This document shows positions 7,693 through 15,700 of a stretch of DNA of 64,000 bases, one piece after another. Below the pieces are notes generated by a model. It was given only the letters and a program-made list of their open reading frames with translations. It did not search any database and was not told where the DNA came from. The DNA is taken from the NCBI GenBank assembly GCA_025846845.1, contig JAOYTL010000010.1, positions 1 through 64,000 of the forward strand, read 5' to 3'. The stretch comes from Alloboseaceae bacterium BT-24-1. Its GTDB lineage: Bacteria > Pseudomonadota > Alphaproteobacteria > Rhizobiales > Beijerinckiaceae. The translations under genes were made by a program, and so were the position numbers. Each line of letters opens with the position of its first letter. Position 1 is the stretch's first letter.

Positions 7693-8204
7693 TAGGCCGT
7701 GATCGCGCCGACGAAGCCGAGCGCGGTCAGGACGAGCTTCAGCCGGGTGAAGCCGCTGGCGAAGGCGACCGTGCCGTCCTCGACCTTCGGGTAGCGGTCG
7801 AGCAGGCGGGCGATGGCGAGGTTCTCGGCGACGTCGCAAAGCCCGCCGAAGAGCCAGCCGCCACCGCACAGAGCCGCCACCCACCAGGGATAGCCGCGCA
7901 TCGAGAGGCCGACGACGATCAGCGCGCCGACGATCGTATAGACCAGCGCGAAGGCGAGATCGGCCGGCAGCAGCTTGTTGCGGTAGATCGCCCGGCGCTC
8001 GGGGCCGTAGAGCGAGAAGAGCTTCTCGACGTCCTCCTTGGTGAAGCCGTTGAAATCGCTCTCCAGCGCCCGGTCGACCCTGAGGCTGCGGGCCCAGAGC
8101 CAGGACAGGAGCAGCGTCAGCACCACCAGCGCCGGCCCCCAGAAGAAGAAGCCGAGCGGGATCAAAGTGGGGTAGAAGGTCGGCAGATCTTCCATCAGGC
8201 TCAC
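7662..8204 (-). CDS. Polytopic membrane protein of unknown function
   Basis: A 180-residue inner-membrane protein with about four hydrophobic spans (roughly residues 13-37, 82-103, 107-125, 155-176). A basic cytoplasmic or periplasmic stretch (SLRVDRALESDFNGFTKEDV) lies between spans 1 and 2. No motif is recognised. It is the last gene of the run that begins with the FAD monooxygenase, 25 bases after the DUF2783 gene, and may be cotranscribed with aromatic catabolism genes. Its 3' end overlaps the convergent GNAT gene. Confidence 0.65.
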   Translation of the reverse strand: MSLMEDLPTFYPTLIPLGFFFWGPALVVLTLLLSWLWARSLRVDRALESDFNGFTKEDVEKLFSLYGPERRAIYRNKLLPADLAFALVYTIVGALIVVGLSMRGYPWWVAALCGGGWLFGGLCDVAENLAIARLLDRYPKVEDGTVAFASGFTRLKLVLTALGFVGAITAYYLAFKPIAA

Positions 8205-8229
8205 GGCTCCAGGGCGTCGTGAGCCGAGC

Positions 8230-8451
8230 CTACCTCGCCTCGTGCGCCAGCGCCACGGCCTCGCGCAGAACCCGCTCGTCGCCGATGTGATTGGCGAGGA
8301 TCAGGACGAGGCGGGCATTGAGCGCAGCGCTCTCGCGCTCGTCGAGGTCACGATGCGCCTTCGCCAGCAGGCGAAAGGCCGCATCGGGATCGGCGAAGCG
8401 CGATTCGCGGGCGAGCCCGCTCGCGGGGGTCATGGCAACCGCTGCATTCAT
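8230..8451 (-). CDS. DUF2783 domain protein
   Basis: A 73-residue acidic helical protein with the DUF2783 pattern: FADPDAAFRLLAKAHRDLDERESAALNARL, then LILANHIGD. Family members are small and commonly sit next to flavin aromatic hydroxylases, as here. Its role is unknown; an accessory to the monooxygenase is an inference from neighbourhood. The ATG at 8451 overlaps the monooxygenase stop codon by one base (TGATG); a GTG one codon upstream is an alternative start. Confidence 0.8.
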   Translation of the reverse strand: MNAAVAMTPASGLARESRFADPDAAFRLLAKAHRDLDERESAALNARLVLILANHIGDERVLREAVALAHEAR

Positions 8452-10013
8452 CACCTGCCCTCCATCCGCGCGATCGCAACCTCGATCGCAGCGCGCTCGG
8501 GTTTCGGGAAGCGCGCAGCGACATGCCCGTCCGGCCGCAGCAGCACGGCTGCGCCGTCCTCCAGGGCATAGCGCTGGCGCAATGTTCCATCGCCGGCGGC
8601 CGGCTCGATCGCGAGCACGCCGACCGGCGCAATCCTTGCCGCGCCGTCACCGAGCAGGATCGCCTGACCCGCCGCGAAAGCCTCGCTCAACCAGGCGCGA
8701 GGAGTGCCGGCGACCGGCGCATCGAGGAAGGGCGCGCCGGGAGGTAGACCAACATGGCCGTCATCTTCGCTCGAGAGCGGCGAGCCGGCATAGGCTGAGG
8801 GCACTGAGAGCCGGCCGGAATTGACGAAGCGCTTGGCGAATCCGGTGAGCGGCGCCAGCGACAGCGCCGCCTCGCGCAAGAGGCGCTCGCCGGGCGAGCG
8901 CGGCGCGATGAAGTCGGTCGCCCGCGTCGAATTCAGGATGTTCTCGTCGGCTGCGGCGAGGCGCTCGCTATCATAGCTTTCGAGCAGCGAGGCCGGGCTC
9001 CGGCCCTTTGCGACCAGCGCCAGCTTCCAGCCGAGATTGTCGGCGTCCTGGATACCGGAATTGGCGCCGCGCGCGCCGAAGGGCGAGACCTGATGGGCTG
9101 CATCGCCGGCGAAGATCACGCGACCATGCAGGAACTTGTCGAGCCGGCGGCACTGGAAACGGTAGACCGAGACCCATTCGAGCGCGAACTCGGCATGGCC
9201 GAGCATGCGCTCGATCCGCGGCCGCACGATCTCAGGCCGCCTCTCATGGTCCGGATCGGCATCGGGGCCGAGCTGCAGGTCGATGCGCCAGATATCGTCC
9301 GGCTGCTTGTGCAGCAGCGCCGACTGGCCGGAATGGAAGGGCGGATCGAACCAGAACCAGCGCTCGGTCGGGAACGGCGCGGTCATCTTCACATCGGCGA
9401 TGAGGAAACGATCCTCGAAGGCCTCGCCGCGGAACTCCAGCCCGAGCAGGCCGCGCGTCGGCGAGCGCGCGCCGTCGCAGGCGACGAGCCAGTCGGCTTC
9501 GAGGAAGTAGTCCCCGTCCGGCGTGGCGATGGTGAGCTTTGCGCCGTGCTCGCGGTTCTCCAGGCCGGCCAGCCGGTTGCTCCAGCGCAGATCAACCAGC
9601 GGCTCGGCCAGCACGGCCTCGACCAGCGCCGCCTCGACATAGAACTGCTGGAGATTGATGAAGGCCGGCTGCTTGTGATCGCCCTCGGGCAGGAGGTCGA
9701 ATTCGTAGAGCTGTTCCTCGCCGCGAAAAACCTTGCCCTTCTGCCAGGTGACGCCCTTTGCGACCATCGCCTCGGCGAGCCCGAGCCGGTCGAAGATCTC
9801 TAGCGTGCGCTTGGCAAAGCAGATGGCGCGCGAGCCCTCGCCGATCCGGTCGGCATCGTCGATCAGCACGACCGGAACCTGCCGGCGCGCAAGATCGAGC
9901 GCCAGCGTCAGCCCGACCGGGCCGGCGCCGACGATGACGACGGCATGCCTGGCGGGCGTGGCCGCGTCCTGGTCGGGGCTGCGTTGGTAGGCGAATTGGC
10001 GGAAGGGCTGCAT
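8451..10013 (-). CDS. FAD-dependent aromatic hydroxylase (PheA/TfdB/MhpA-type monooxygenase)
   Basis: A class A flavoprotein monooxygenase of 520 residues. It has the Rossmann FAD motif VVIVGAGPVGLTLAL near residue 25, the DG motif (ACDGARSPTR) for FAD/NADPH contact and the GD motif FAGDAAHQVSPFGARGANSG that binds the FAD ribityl chain, then a thioredoxin-like C-terminal domain. Such enzymes ortho- or para-hydroxylate phenolic acids with NAD(P)H and O2. Next to fumarylacetoacetase and homogentisate dioxygenase it could form homogentisate or gentisate from a hydroxyphenyl acid; the substrate is inferred. The start at 10013 follows TGAGG; 12 bp separate it from the MBL gene. Confidence 0.85.
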   Translation of the reverse strand: MQPFRQFAYQRSPDQDAATPARHAVVIVGAGPVGLTLALDLARRQVPVVLIDDADRIGEGSRAICFAKRTLEIFDRLGLAEAMVAKGVTWQKGKVFRGEEQLYEFDLLPEGDHKQPAFINLQQFYVEAALVEAVLAEPLVDLRWSNRLAGLENREHGAKLTIATPDGDYFLEADWLVACDGARSPTRGLLGLEFRGEAFEDRFLIADVKMTAPFPTERWFWFDPPFHSGQSALLHKQPDDIWRIDLQLGPDADPDHERRPEIVRPRIERMLGHAEFALEWVSVYRFQCRRLDKFLHGRVIFAGDAAHQVSPFGARGANSGIQDADNLGWKLALVAKGRSPASLLESYDSERLAAADENILNSTRATDFIAPRSPGERLLREAALSLAPLTGFAKRFVNSGRLSVPSAYAGSPLSSEDDGHVGLPPGAPFLDAPVAGTPRAWLSEAFAAGQAILLGDGAARIAPVGVLAIEPAAGDGTLRQRYALEDGAAVLLRPDGHVAARFPKPERAAIEVAIARMEGR

Positions 10014-10024
10014 AGGGCGACGCC

Positions 10025-10981
10025 TCAGCCGCGCAGGTCCAGCCACATCTGGCGGTCGCGCTCGTCCGTCCAGATGCGCGGATGGTCGAGGCCGCCGGCC
10101 TCGTCATAAGCGCGGGTGACATTGAAGGGCAGGCAGTGCTCGAAGATCACCCAGTCGCCATAGGACGGCTTCAGCGTCTCATGCACGCGCTCGAAGGTCT
10201 CGCGCAGCGAGCGGCCGGCGGCGACGTGGCCCTTCACCGCCTCGAAGAGGTCCGAGAGGAAGGCGCGCGTGCCCTTGATGCCGTCGGCGACCATCGCCCG
10301 GTTGGTCAGCGCCGCGCCGCGGCCCGGCACCATAGCGGCGGGTGCGAAGGCGGCGAGCGCATCGAGCGTCGTCGGCCAGTCGGTGAAATGGGCGTCGCCG
10401 CAATAGGGCGTTGCGCCATATTCGACGAGATCGCCGGCGAAGATCACATTGGTGTCCGGCGTCCAGGCGACGATGTCGCCGGCGGTGTGGCCACGACCGA
10501 GCTTCATCAGGCGGACCTCGCGGCTGCCGAGCCAGATCGAGGCATTGTGCGAGAAGGTCATGGTCGGCCAGGTCAGGCCCGGGCGGATCGAGTCGGCGCC
10601 TTGAAAGAGCCGCGGGAAACGGCCGATCTCGCTCGCCTTGTCCTCCTCGCCGCGCTCGACGATCATCGCCCGCGCCGCATCCGAGCAGACGATCTCGCGG
10701 GCGCCATAGGCCGGCGCACCGAGTACGCGCACGGCATGGTAATGCGAGAGCACGACATGGCTGACCGGCTTGTCGGTGACCTCGCGCACCCTCGCGATGA
10801 CGCGCTCGGCCATGGTCGGCGTCGCCTGCGCATCGAAGACGAGCACGCTGTCGTCGCCGACGACGACGCCGCTATTGGGGTCGCCCTCGGCGGTATAGGC
10901 GTAGACGCCCTTGCCGACCTCCTCGAAGGAGACGGTCTTCTCGCCGAGATCGGCAGTGGAAGCGAAAGCGGGGGAGGACAT
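10025..10981 (-). CDS. MBL-fold metallo-hydrolase with altered metal motif
   Basis: A 318-residue metallo-beta-lactamase-fold protein. The family HxHxDH loop reads H80-Y-H82-A-V84-R85, so the second-site Asp and His are replaced. Downstream GRGHTAGD and FAGDLVEYG supply the third His and the bridging Asp. It may therefore hold one metal or use another chemistry. In this operon, between the fumarylacetoacetase and the flavin hydroxylase, it could hydrolyse a lactone, ester or thioester intermediate, but that is inference. The ATG at 10981 follows a GAGG ribosome site, better than the upstream in-frame start at 11038 that would read into the repeat. Confidence 0.85.
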   Translation of the reverse strand: MSSPAFASTADLGEKTVSFEEVGKGVYAYTAEGDPNSGVVVGDDSVLVFDAQATPTMAERVIARVREVTDKPVSHVVLSHYHAVRVLGAPAYGAREIVCSDAARAMIVERGEEDKASEIGRFPRLFQGADSIRPGLTWPTMTFSHNASIWLGSREVRLMKLGRGHTAGDIVAWTPDTNVIFAGDLVEYGATPYCGDAHFTDWPTTLDALAAFAPAAMVPGRGAALTNRAMVADGIKGTRAFLSDLFEAVKGHVAAGRSLRETFERVHETLKPSYGDWVIFEHCLPFNVTRAYDEAGGLDHPRIWTDERDRQMWLDLRG

Positions 10982-11011
10982 GGAGCAACCTCGTAAACGT
11001 GTCGATACTGG

Positions 11012-11121
11012 CGTCATGCTCGGGCTTGACCCGAGCATCTCAGGCCGCGAGAGGCTCCAGGGAGCGCCCTACTCGTCCTGAGATTCTCGGGTCTGCGCTT
11101 CGCTTCGCCCGAGAATGACGG
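11012..11121. repeat. Dispersed intergenic repeat (GTCAT...ATGAC type)
   Basis: Begins GTCATGCTCGGGCTTGACCC and ends CCCGAGAATGACGG, with inner self-complementary arms such as CTCGGGCTTGACCCGAG. The block lies in the gap between the fumarylacetoacetase and MBL-fold genes, both minus strand. Elements of similar design occur at 13309, 16916 and 48631. They probably form hairpins in the transcript. Confidence 0.65.
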
Positions 11122-11127
11122 TGCGGC

Positions 11128-12141
11128 CTACGGCGCATAGGGCAGGATGTCCTGCTCGATCGCGCCGAAGATCGAATGCCCGGCGGCGTCCTTCATCTCG
11201 ATGCGGACACTGTCGCCGAAGCGCAGGAACGGCGTCTGCGGCGCGCCGTGCCGGATGGTCTCGACCATGCGCTGCTCGGCGATGCAGGCATAGCCGAGCC
11301 CGCCCTCCGAAACCGGCTTGCCCGGTCCGCCATCGGCGTCACGATTCGAGACCGTGCCGGAACCGACGATGGTGCCGGCGACGAGCGGGCGGGTTTTGGC
11401 GGCATGGGCGATCAGCACCCCGAAGTCGAAGGTCATGTCGACGCCGGCCTCAGGCTTGCCGAAGGGCTTGCCGTTGATCTGGGCGAGCAGCGGCAGGCTG
11501 AGCTTGCCGTCCTTCCAGGCGGGGCCGAGCTCATCCGGCGTCACGGCCGCCGGCGAGAAGGCTGAGGACGGCTTTGCTTGAAGGAAACCAAAGCCTTTCG
11601 CCAATTCGTTGGGAATCAGATTCCGCAAGCTCACATCGTTGACGAGCATGACGAGGCGGATCAGCCCCCTCGCCTGCTCGGGCGTGACGCCCATCGGCAC
11701 GTCGCCGGTGACGACCGCGATCTCGGCTTCGAGATCGATGCCGTAATCCTCGCTGGCGAGCTTCACCGCCTCACGCGGGCCGAGGAAGGAATCGGAGCCG
11801 CCCTGGTACATCAGCGGATCGGTCCAGAAGCTCTCGGGCATCTCGGCGCCCCTTGCTTTCCTGACCAGCTCGACATGGTTCACATAGGCCGAGCCGTCGA
11901 CCCATTGATAGGCGCGCGGCAGAGGCGAGGCGCAGTGATTCTCGTGGAAGCGGAAGGACGGCACCGAGCCGTGCTCGAGGCTCTCGGCAAGATCGGCGAG
12001 GCGCGGGGCGCAACGCTCCCAGTCGTCGAGCGCGCCCTGCAGCGTCGCCACGACCGGAAAGGCGTCGGTGGCGCGGGTCAGGTCGTTCGAGACGACGACG
12101 AGGCGGCCATCCCGGCCATGCATGAGGGATGCGACTTTCAT
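11128..12141 (-). CDS. Fumarylacetoacetate hydrolase family protein
   Basis: A 337-residue FAH-superfamily enzyme. Hallmarks are the acidic metal ligands in SEDYGIDLEAEIAVVTGDVP (ExE pattern near residues 137-139), the NDVSLRN segment and FGFLQAKPSSAFSP, followed by GTIVGSGTVSNRD. It would cleave fumarylacetoacetate to fumarate and acetoacetate, the last step of tyrosine/homogentisate breakdown, in line with hmgA nearby. The isomerase MaiA is not in this window. It heads the minus-strand run fah-MBL-hydroxylase-DUF2783 and is divergent from the TRAP binding protein across 62 bp. Confidence 0.9.
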   Translation of the reverse strand: MKVASLMHGRDGRLVVVSNDLTRATDAFPVVATLQGALDDWERCAPRLADLAESLEHGSVPSFRFHENHCASPLPRAYQWVDGSAYVNHVELVRKARGAEMPESFWTDPLMYQGGSDSFLGPREAVKLASEDYGIDLEAEIAVVTGDVPMGVTPEQARGLIRLVMLVNDVSLRNLIPNELAKGFGFLQAKPSSAFSPAAVTPDELGPAWKDGKLSLPLLAQINGKPFGKPEAGVDMTFDFGVLIAHAAKTRPLVAGTIVGSGTVSNRDADGGPGKPVSEGGLGYACIAEQRMVETIRHGAPQTPFLRFGDSVRIEMKDAAGHSIFGAIEQDILPYAP

Positions 12142-12203
12142 CTCTTTTCAATCCTCGCCGAACAGTGATGATGGCAGCAAATCTGTCCCCGGGAGGAAAG
12201 TCC

Positions 12204-13289
12204 ATGCAACGCCGTACGTTTTTGAAGACGGGCGCGCTCGCCGCGGCCGCCGCGCCGATCGCGATGCCCGCGATCGCGCAGTCGATGCCTGAGATTAAGT
12301 GGCGCCTGACCTCGAGCTTCCCCAAGCAGCTCGACACGATCTACGGCACCGCCCAGCAGTTCGCGAAGTTCATGTCGGACGCCACCGACGGCAGGTTCCA
12401 GGTCCAGACCTTCTCGGCCGGCGAGATCGTGCCCGGCCTGCAGGCGCTCGACGCGGTCACCTCCGGCACGGTCGAATGCGCGCATACGCCGACCTATTTC
12501 TATGTCGGCAAGGAGCCGGCGCTCGGCCTCGGCACCGGCATCCCGTTCGGCCTCAACGCCCGCCAGCAGCATAGCTGGTGGTATTTCGGCGGCGGCGAGC
12601 AGATCGTCAACGAGGCGCTGGCCAAGTTCAACGCCTACTCGATCCCCTGCGGCAATTCCGGCTGCCAGATGGGCGGCTTCTTCCGCAAGGAACTCAAGAC
12701 CGTCGAGGACCTGAAGGGCCTGAAGTTCCGCATCGGCGGCATGGGCGGGGCAGTGCTGGCCAAGCTCGGCGTGGTGCCGACGCAGATCGCGGCGGGCGAC
12801 GTCTACCCCGCGCTGGAGCGCGGCACGATCGACGCAGCCGAGTTCGTCGGCCCCTATGACGACGAGAAGCTCGGCTTCGTGAAGGTCGCGCCCTATTACT
12901 ACTATCCCGGCTGGTGGGAGGGCGGCGCCATGCTGCACCTCGTCATCAACCAGGAGCAGTGGAACAAGCTGCCCAAGCACTACCAGGCGATCATGCAGAA
13001 CGCCTGCGAAGCCGCCAACAACTGGATGCTGGCGAAGTACGACTTCGTCAATCCGGGCGGCCTGCGCAAGCTGATCGCCCAGGGCGCCCAGCTCAAGGCC
13101 TTCCCGCAGCCGATCATGGAAGCCTCGCTCAAGGCGGCCGAGGAATACTACGCCGAGACCTCCACCAAGAGCGAAGCCTTCAAGAAGGGCTACGAGTCGA
13201 TGGTCGCCTTCCGCGGCGAGAACCTGCTCTGGTGGCAGGTCGCGGAGCTCTCCTACGACGCCTTCATGAACCGGCTGCGCAGCCGATAG
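12204..13289 (+). CDS. TRAP transporter solute-binding protein (DctP family), orphan
   Basis: A 361-residue periplasmic binding protein. A twin-arginine signal (MQRRTFLKTGALAAA) precedes the mature start at ~QSMPEIKWRLTSSFPKQLD. The DctP fold is indicated by VTSGTVECAHT, GLKFRIGGMGG and the ALERGTIDAAEFVGPYDD signature. The start has a strong GGGAGGAAA ribosome site. No DctQ or DctM membrane gene is present nearby, so partners must be encoded elsewhere. Position between fah and hmgA suggests an aromatic acid or related organic acid ligand; this is inference. TRAP proteins with this FVGPYDD stretch are often annotated as dicarboxylate- or 2-oxo acid-binding. Confidence 0.9.
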   Translation: MQRRTFLKTGALAAAAAPIAMPAIAQSMPEIKWRLTSSFPKQLDTIYGTAQQFAKFMSDATDGRFQVQTFSAGEIVPGLQALDAVTSGTVECAHTPTYFYVGKEPALGLGTGIPFGLNARQQHSWWYFGGGEQIVNEALAKFNAYSIPCGNSGCQMGGFFRKELKTVEDLKGLKFRIGGMGGAVLAKLGVVPTQIAAGDVYPALERGTIDAAEFVGPYDDEKLGFVKVAPYYYYPGWWEGGAMLHLVINQEQWNKLPKHYQAIMQNACEAANNWMLAKYDFVNPGGLRKLIAQGAQLKAFPQPIMEASLKAAEEYYAETSTKSEAFKKGYESMVAFRGENLLWWQVAELSYDAFMNRLRSR

Positions 13290-13308
13290 GCCGCGACGCT
13301 TCTCCACT

Positions 13309-13403
13309 CCGTCATGCTCGCCCTTGTGGCGAGCATCCACGTCTTGAACACTGCATTGCAGGAAGGAAGACGTGGATGGTCGGGACAAGCCCGACCATGA
13401 CGG
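13309..13403. repeat. Dispersed intergenic inverted repeat
   Basis: Ends are CCGTCATG and CATGACGG, exact inverted complements. Inside, CATCCACGTCTT and AAGACGTGGATG form a second inverted pair. It sits between the convergent TRAP binding protein and hmgA, where a folded RNA could end transcription from both sides. It resembles the blocks at 16916-17010 and 11012-11121. Confidence 0.75.
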
Positions 13404-13468
13404 AAAAGGCATTGCCAGGAATGCTGGCATCTTGGCTTTGCGAAGCCCCAAGGTAACAGCCCAGTTCC

Positions 13469-14827
13469 TCACCACGCCTCGGGCTTGTTCGGGTCGAAGC
13501 GCTTCTTCAGCCCGCTCCAGCAGTCGCTGTAATTGTCCTGCAGCTCAGGCAGGCCGGCGGCGTAGCCGGTGACGCGCTGGGCGAACCGCGTCTCGAACAT
13601 GAAGGCCATGGTACCGGTGAGCTTGACCGGCTTCAGCTCGACCGTGCTGGCATGCTCGAAGGCCTGCGCGTCCGGGCCGTGCGGCAGCATCATGTTGTGC
13701 AGGCTGAAGCCGCCGGGGGTGAAGCCCTCCGGCTTGGCATCGTAGACGCCGTAGATCAGCCCCATGAACTCCGACATGATGTTGCGGTGATACCAGGGCG
13801 GACGGAAGGTGTTCTCCGCCACCATCCAGCGCTCCGGGAAGATGACGAAGTCGATGTTCGCGGTGCCGGGCGTCTCGGAGGGAGCCGTCAGCACGGTGAA
13901 GATCGACGGGTCGGGGTGATCGAAGGAAATCGCGCCGACCGGCGAATAATGACGCAGATCGTATTTGTACGGCGCGTAATTGCCATGCCAGGCGACGACG
14001 TCGAGCGGCGACTGGTCGACCTTGGTAGCAAACAGCTCGCCACCCCATTTGGCGTAGAGGGTCGAGGGCTCCTCGATATCCTCATAGGCCGCGACGGGGG
14101 TGAGGAAGTCGCGCGGGTTGGCGAGGCAGTTGGCGCCGATCGGCCCGCGATCGGGCAGTGTGAACGCGCCGCCATAGTTCTCGCAGACATAGGCGCGCGC
14201 CGGCCCGCCCATCAACTCGACGCGGAAGACGACACCGCGCGGGATGATGCAGATCTCGCCCGGCTCGATCTCGATGATGCCGAACTCGGTGAAGAAACGG
14301 AGCTTCCCCTCCTGCGCCACGACGAGATACTCGCCATCGGCGTTGAAGACGTATTCCTTCTCCATCGAGGCGGTGACGAAGAGCATATGCGCCGCCATCC
14401 CGGCCTGGCTGTCGGCGTCGCCGGCGGTGGTCAACGTCCGCAGGCCGGTGAGGAAGGTGAGCTTCTCCTGCGGGATCGGGATCGGGCTCCAGCGCAACTG
14501 CCCGAGCGAAGGCTTCGTCTCGTCGCGGCAGGGCGCGGTGCGCATCAACCCCTTGTCGACCAGCGTCCAGCGGCCGCCATGCTTGACGCTCGGGCGGATG
14601 CGATAGAGCCAGGAGCGCTCATTGGTGGAGCGCGGCGCGGTGAAGGGCGAGCCGGAGAGCTGCTCGGCATAGAGGCCATAAGCGGCCTTCTGCGGCGAGT
14701 TGCGGCCGATCGGCAGCGCGCCCGGCAGGCTCTCGGTTTCGAAGGAGTTGCCGAAGCCGGACATGTAGCGGCGCCCGCCGCGGAGCTGCTCGCCGAAGCT
14801 CGACTGAAGCGTGGTCTGCACGTTCAT
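13469..14827 (-). CDS. hmgA: Homogentisate 1,2-dioxygenase
   Basis: A 452-residue cupin-type Fe(II) dioxygenase that opens the homogentisate ring to maleylacetoacetate. The family signatures are GFGNSFETESLPGALP near the N-terminus, RSWLYRIRPSVKHG, PRGVVFRVEL, WHGNYAPYKYDL and the iron-site region PPWYHRNIMSEFMG, then SLHNMMLPHGPD. The ATG at 14827 has a textbook GGAGGAGG ribosome site; the frame extends 10 codons upstream only through a TTG. It is divergent from a MarR regulator with a palindromic operator, so it is probably derepressed by a pathway metabolite. Confidence 0.97.
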   Translation of the reverse strand: MNVQTTLQSSFGEQLRGGRRYMSGFGNSFETESLPGALPIGRNSPQKAAYGLYAEQLSGSPFTAPRSTNERSWLYRIRPSVKHGGRWTLVDKGLMRTAPCRDETKPSLGQLRWSPIPIPQEKLTFLTGLRTLTTAGDADSQAGMAAHMLFVTASMEKEYVFNADGEYLVVAQEGKLRFFTEFGIIEIEPGEICIIPRGVVFRVELMGGPARAYVCENYGGAFTLPDRGPIGANCLANPRDFLTPVAAYEDIEEPSTLYAKWGGELFATKVDQSPLDVVAWHGNYAPYKYDLRHYSPVGAISFDHPDPSIFTVLTAPSETPGTANIDFVIFPERWMVAENTFRPPWYHRNIMSEFMGLIYGVYDAKPEGFTPGGFSLHNMMLPHGPDAQAFEHASTVELKPVKLTGTMAFMFETRFAQRVTGYAAGLPELQDNYSDCWSGLKKRFDPNKPEAW

Positions 14828-14857
14828 GACTGGGCCTCCTCCTGATCCGTTTCTCAA

Positions 14858-14903
14858 GCATCGGATTGCTCCGAAAAGTGGCTTCCACTTCTCGGTCCGA
14901 TGC
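14858..14903. repeat. Hairpin repeat in the hmgA leader
   Basis: Arms GCATCGGA and TCCGATGC enclose a second hairpin in which AAGTGG faces CCACTT. The element lies between the hmgA start and its likely operator, so it would be in the hmgA 5' untranslated RNA. The AAAGTGG...CCACTTT core recurs near 39060. Confidence 0.65.
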
Positions 14904-14977
14904 TAGCCGCTTTGACAGGCGCTGCCGTTGCGCAATGATCGCGGGCGCGGCCTTGAGCGGCCTTGGTCCCACCCTGA

Positions 14978-14997
14978 TTAGTTACATGTGAAACTAA
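14978..14997. promoter_or_regulatory. Probable MarR operator
   Basis: TTAGTTACATGTGAAACTAA is a 20-bp near-palindrome with 8 of 10 positions symmetrical. This length and form are typical of MarR-family binding sites. Its right end overlaps the first base of the marR ATG, while hmgA lies 150 bp to the left. This suits autorepression and repression of the divergent hmgA gene. Confidence 0.65.
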
Positions 14998-15491
14998 TGT
15001 CAACGAAGCCGAAGCCGCCCTCCGCCGATCGCGCCCTGCATCTCGAGCAGTTCCTGCCCTACCGGCTCAACGTGGTCGGCTTCTTCGCCAGCCGCGGGCT
15101 CGGCCGGGTCTACGGCACGCGCTTCGGCATCGGCATCCCGGAATGGCGGGTGATCGCGCAGCTCGGCGAGTTCGGCCAATTGACCTCGCGCGACATCGGC
15201 GAGCTCTCGCAGATGCACAAGACCAAGGTCTCGCGCGCCGTGTCCGAGCTCGACAAGCGTGGGCTGGTGACGCGAGCCGAGAACCGGGCCGACCGGCGCG
15301 AGGCGTTCGTTGCGCTGACGCCGGCCGGCCAACGCCTCTATGCCCAGATCGTGCCGCTGGCGCTCGCCTTCGAAGAACGCTGGATCGAGGGAATCTCAGC
15401 CGACGAGCTACGGGTGTTCGAGCGCGTGCTGGCCGTGCTGACCGAGCGCGGCCGCCACCTCGCCGGCGCCTACCAGACCGAAGAGGCCTGA
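14997..15491 (+). CDS. MarR family transcriptional regulator (probable repressor of hmgA)
   Basis: A 164-residue winged-helix regulator. The recognition region reads LTSRDIGELSQMHKTKVSRAVSELDKRGLV at about residues 56-85, followed by the wing ENRADRREAFVALTPAG. HmgR-type regulators of the homogentisate pathway in other proteobacteria include IclR and MarR proteins. Divergent placement against hmgA and the palindrome over its own start codon support a local repressor that senses a pathway compound. The ATG at 14997 is preferred over a GTG three codons upstream. Confidence 0.88.
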   Translation: MSTKPKPPSADRALHLEQFLPYRLNVVGFFASRGLGRVYGTRFGIGIPEWRVIAQLGEFGQLTSRDIGELSQMHKTKVSRAVSELDKRGLVTRAENRADRREAFVALTPAGQRLYAQIVPLALAFEERWIEGISADELRVFERVLAVLTERGRHLAGAYQTEEA

Positions 15492-15700
15492 CCTCAAAAG
15501 ACCGTGATCGGCGTAGCCCGATTTGCCGCCCGGGGCGCGATATGCGATGCGCAAGCCGTCCGGGCGATGCATCGAATCGGCTTTCGCGGACGGTTCGACA
15601 CGCGCCTCCTTAGTTCCGTCGCGTTTCTAGCATGTGCTTTGCCGATGCAAGCGATCGCCGCTGGCATGGGACGAGCCACAGGGATAGCACTCTGCCTTCG

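Noticed and set aside
12138..13475. A 445-codon minus-strand frame opposite the TRAP binding protein.
   Set aside because: Antisense shadow; the plus-strand protein has a signal and family motifs.
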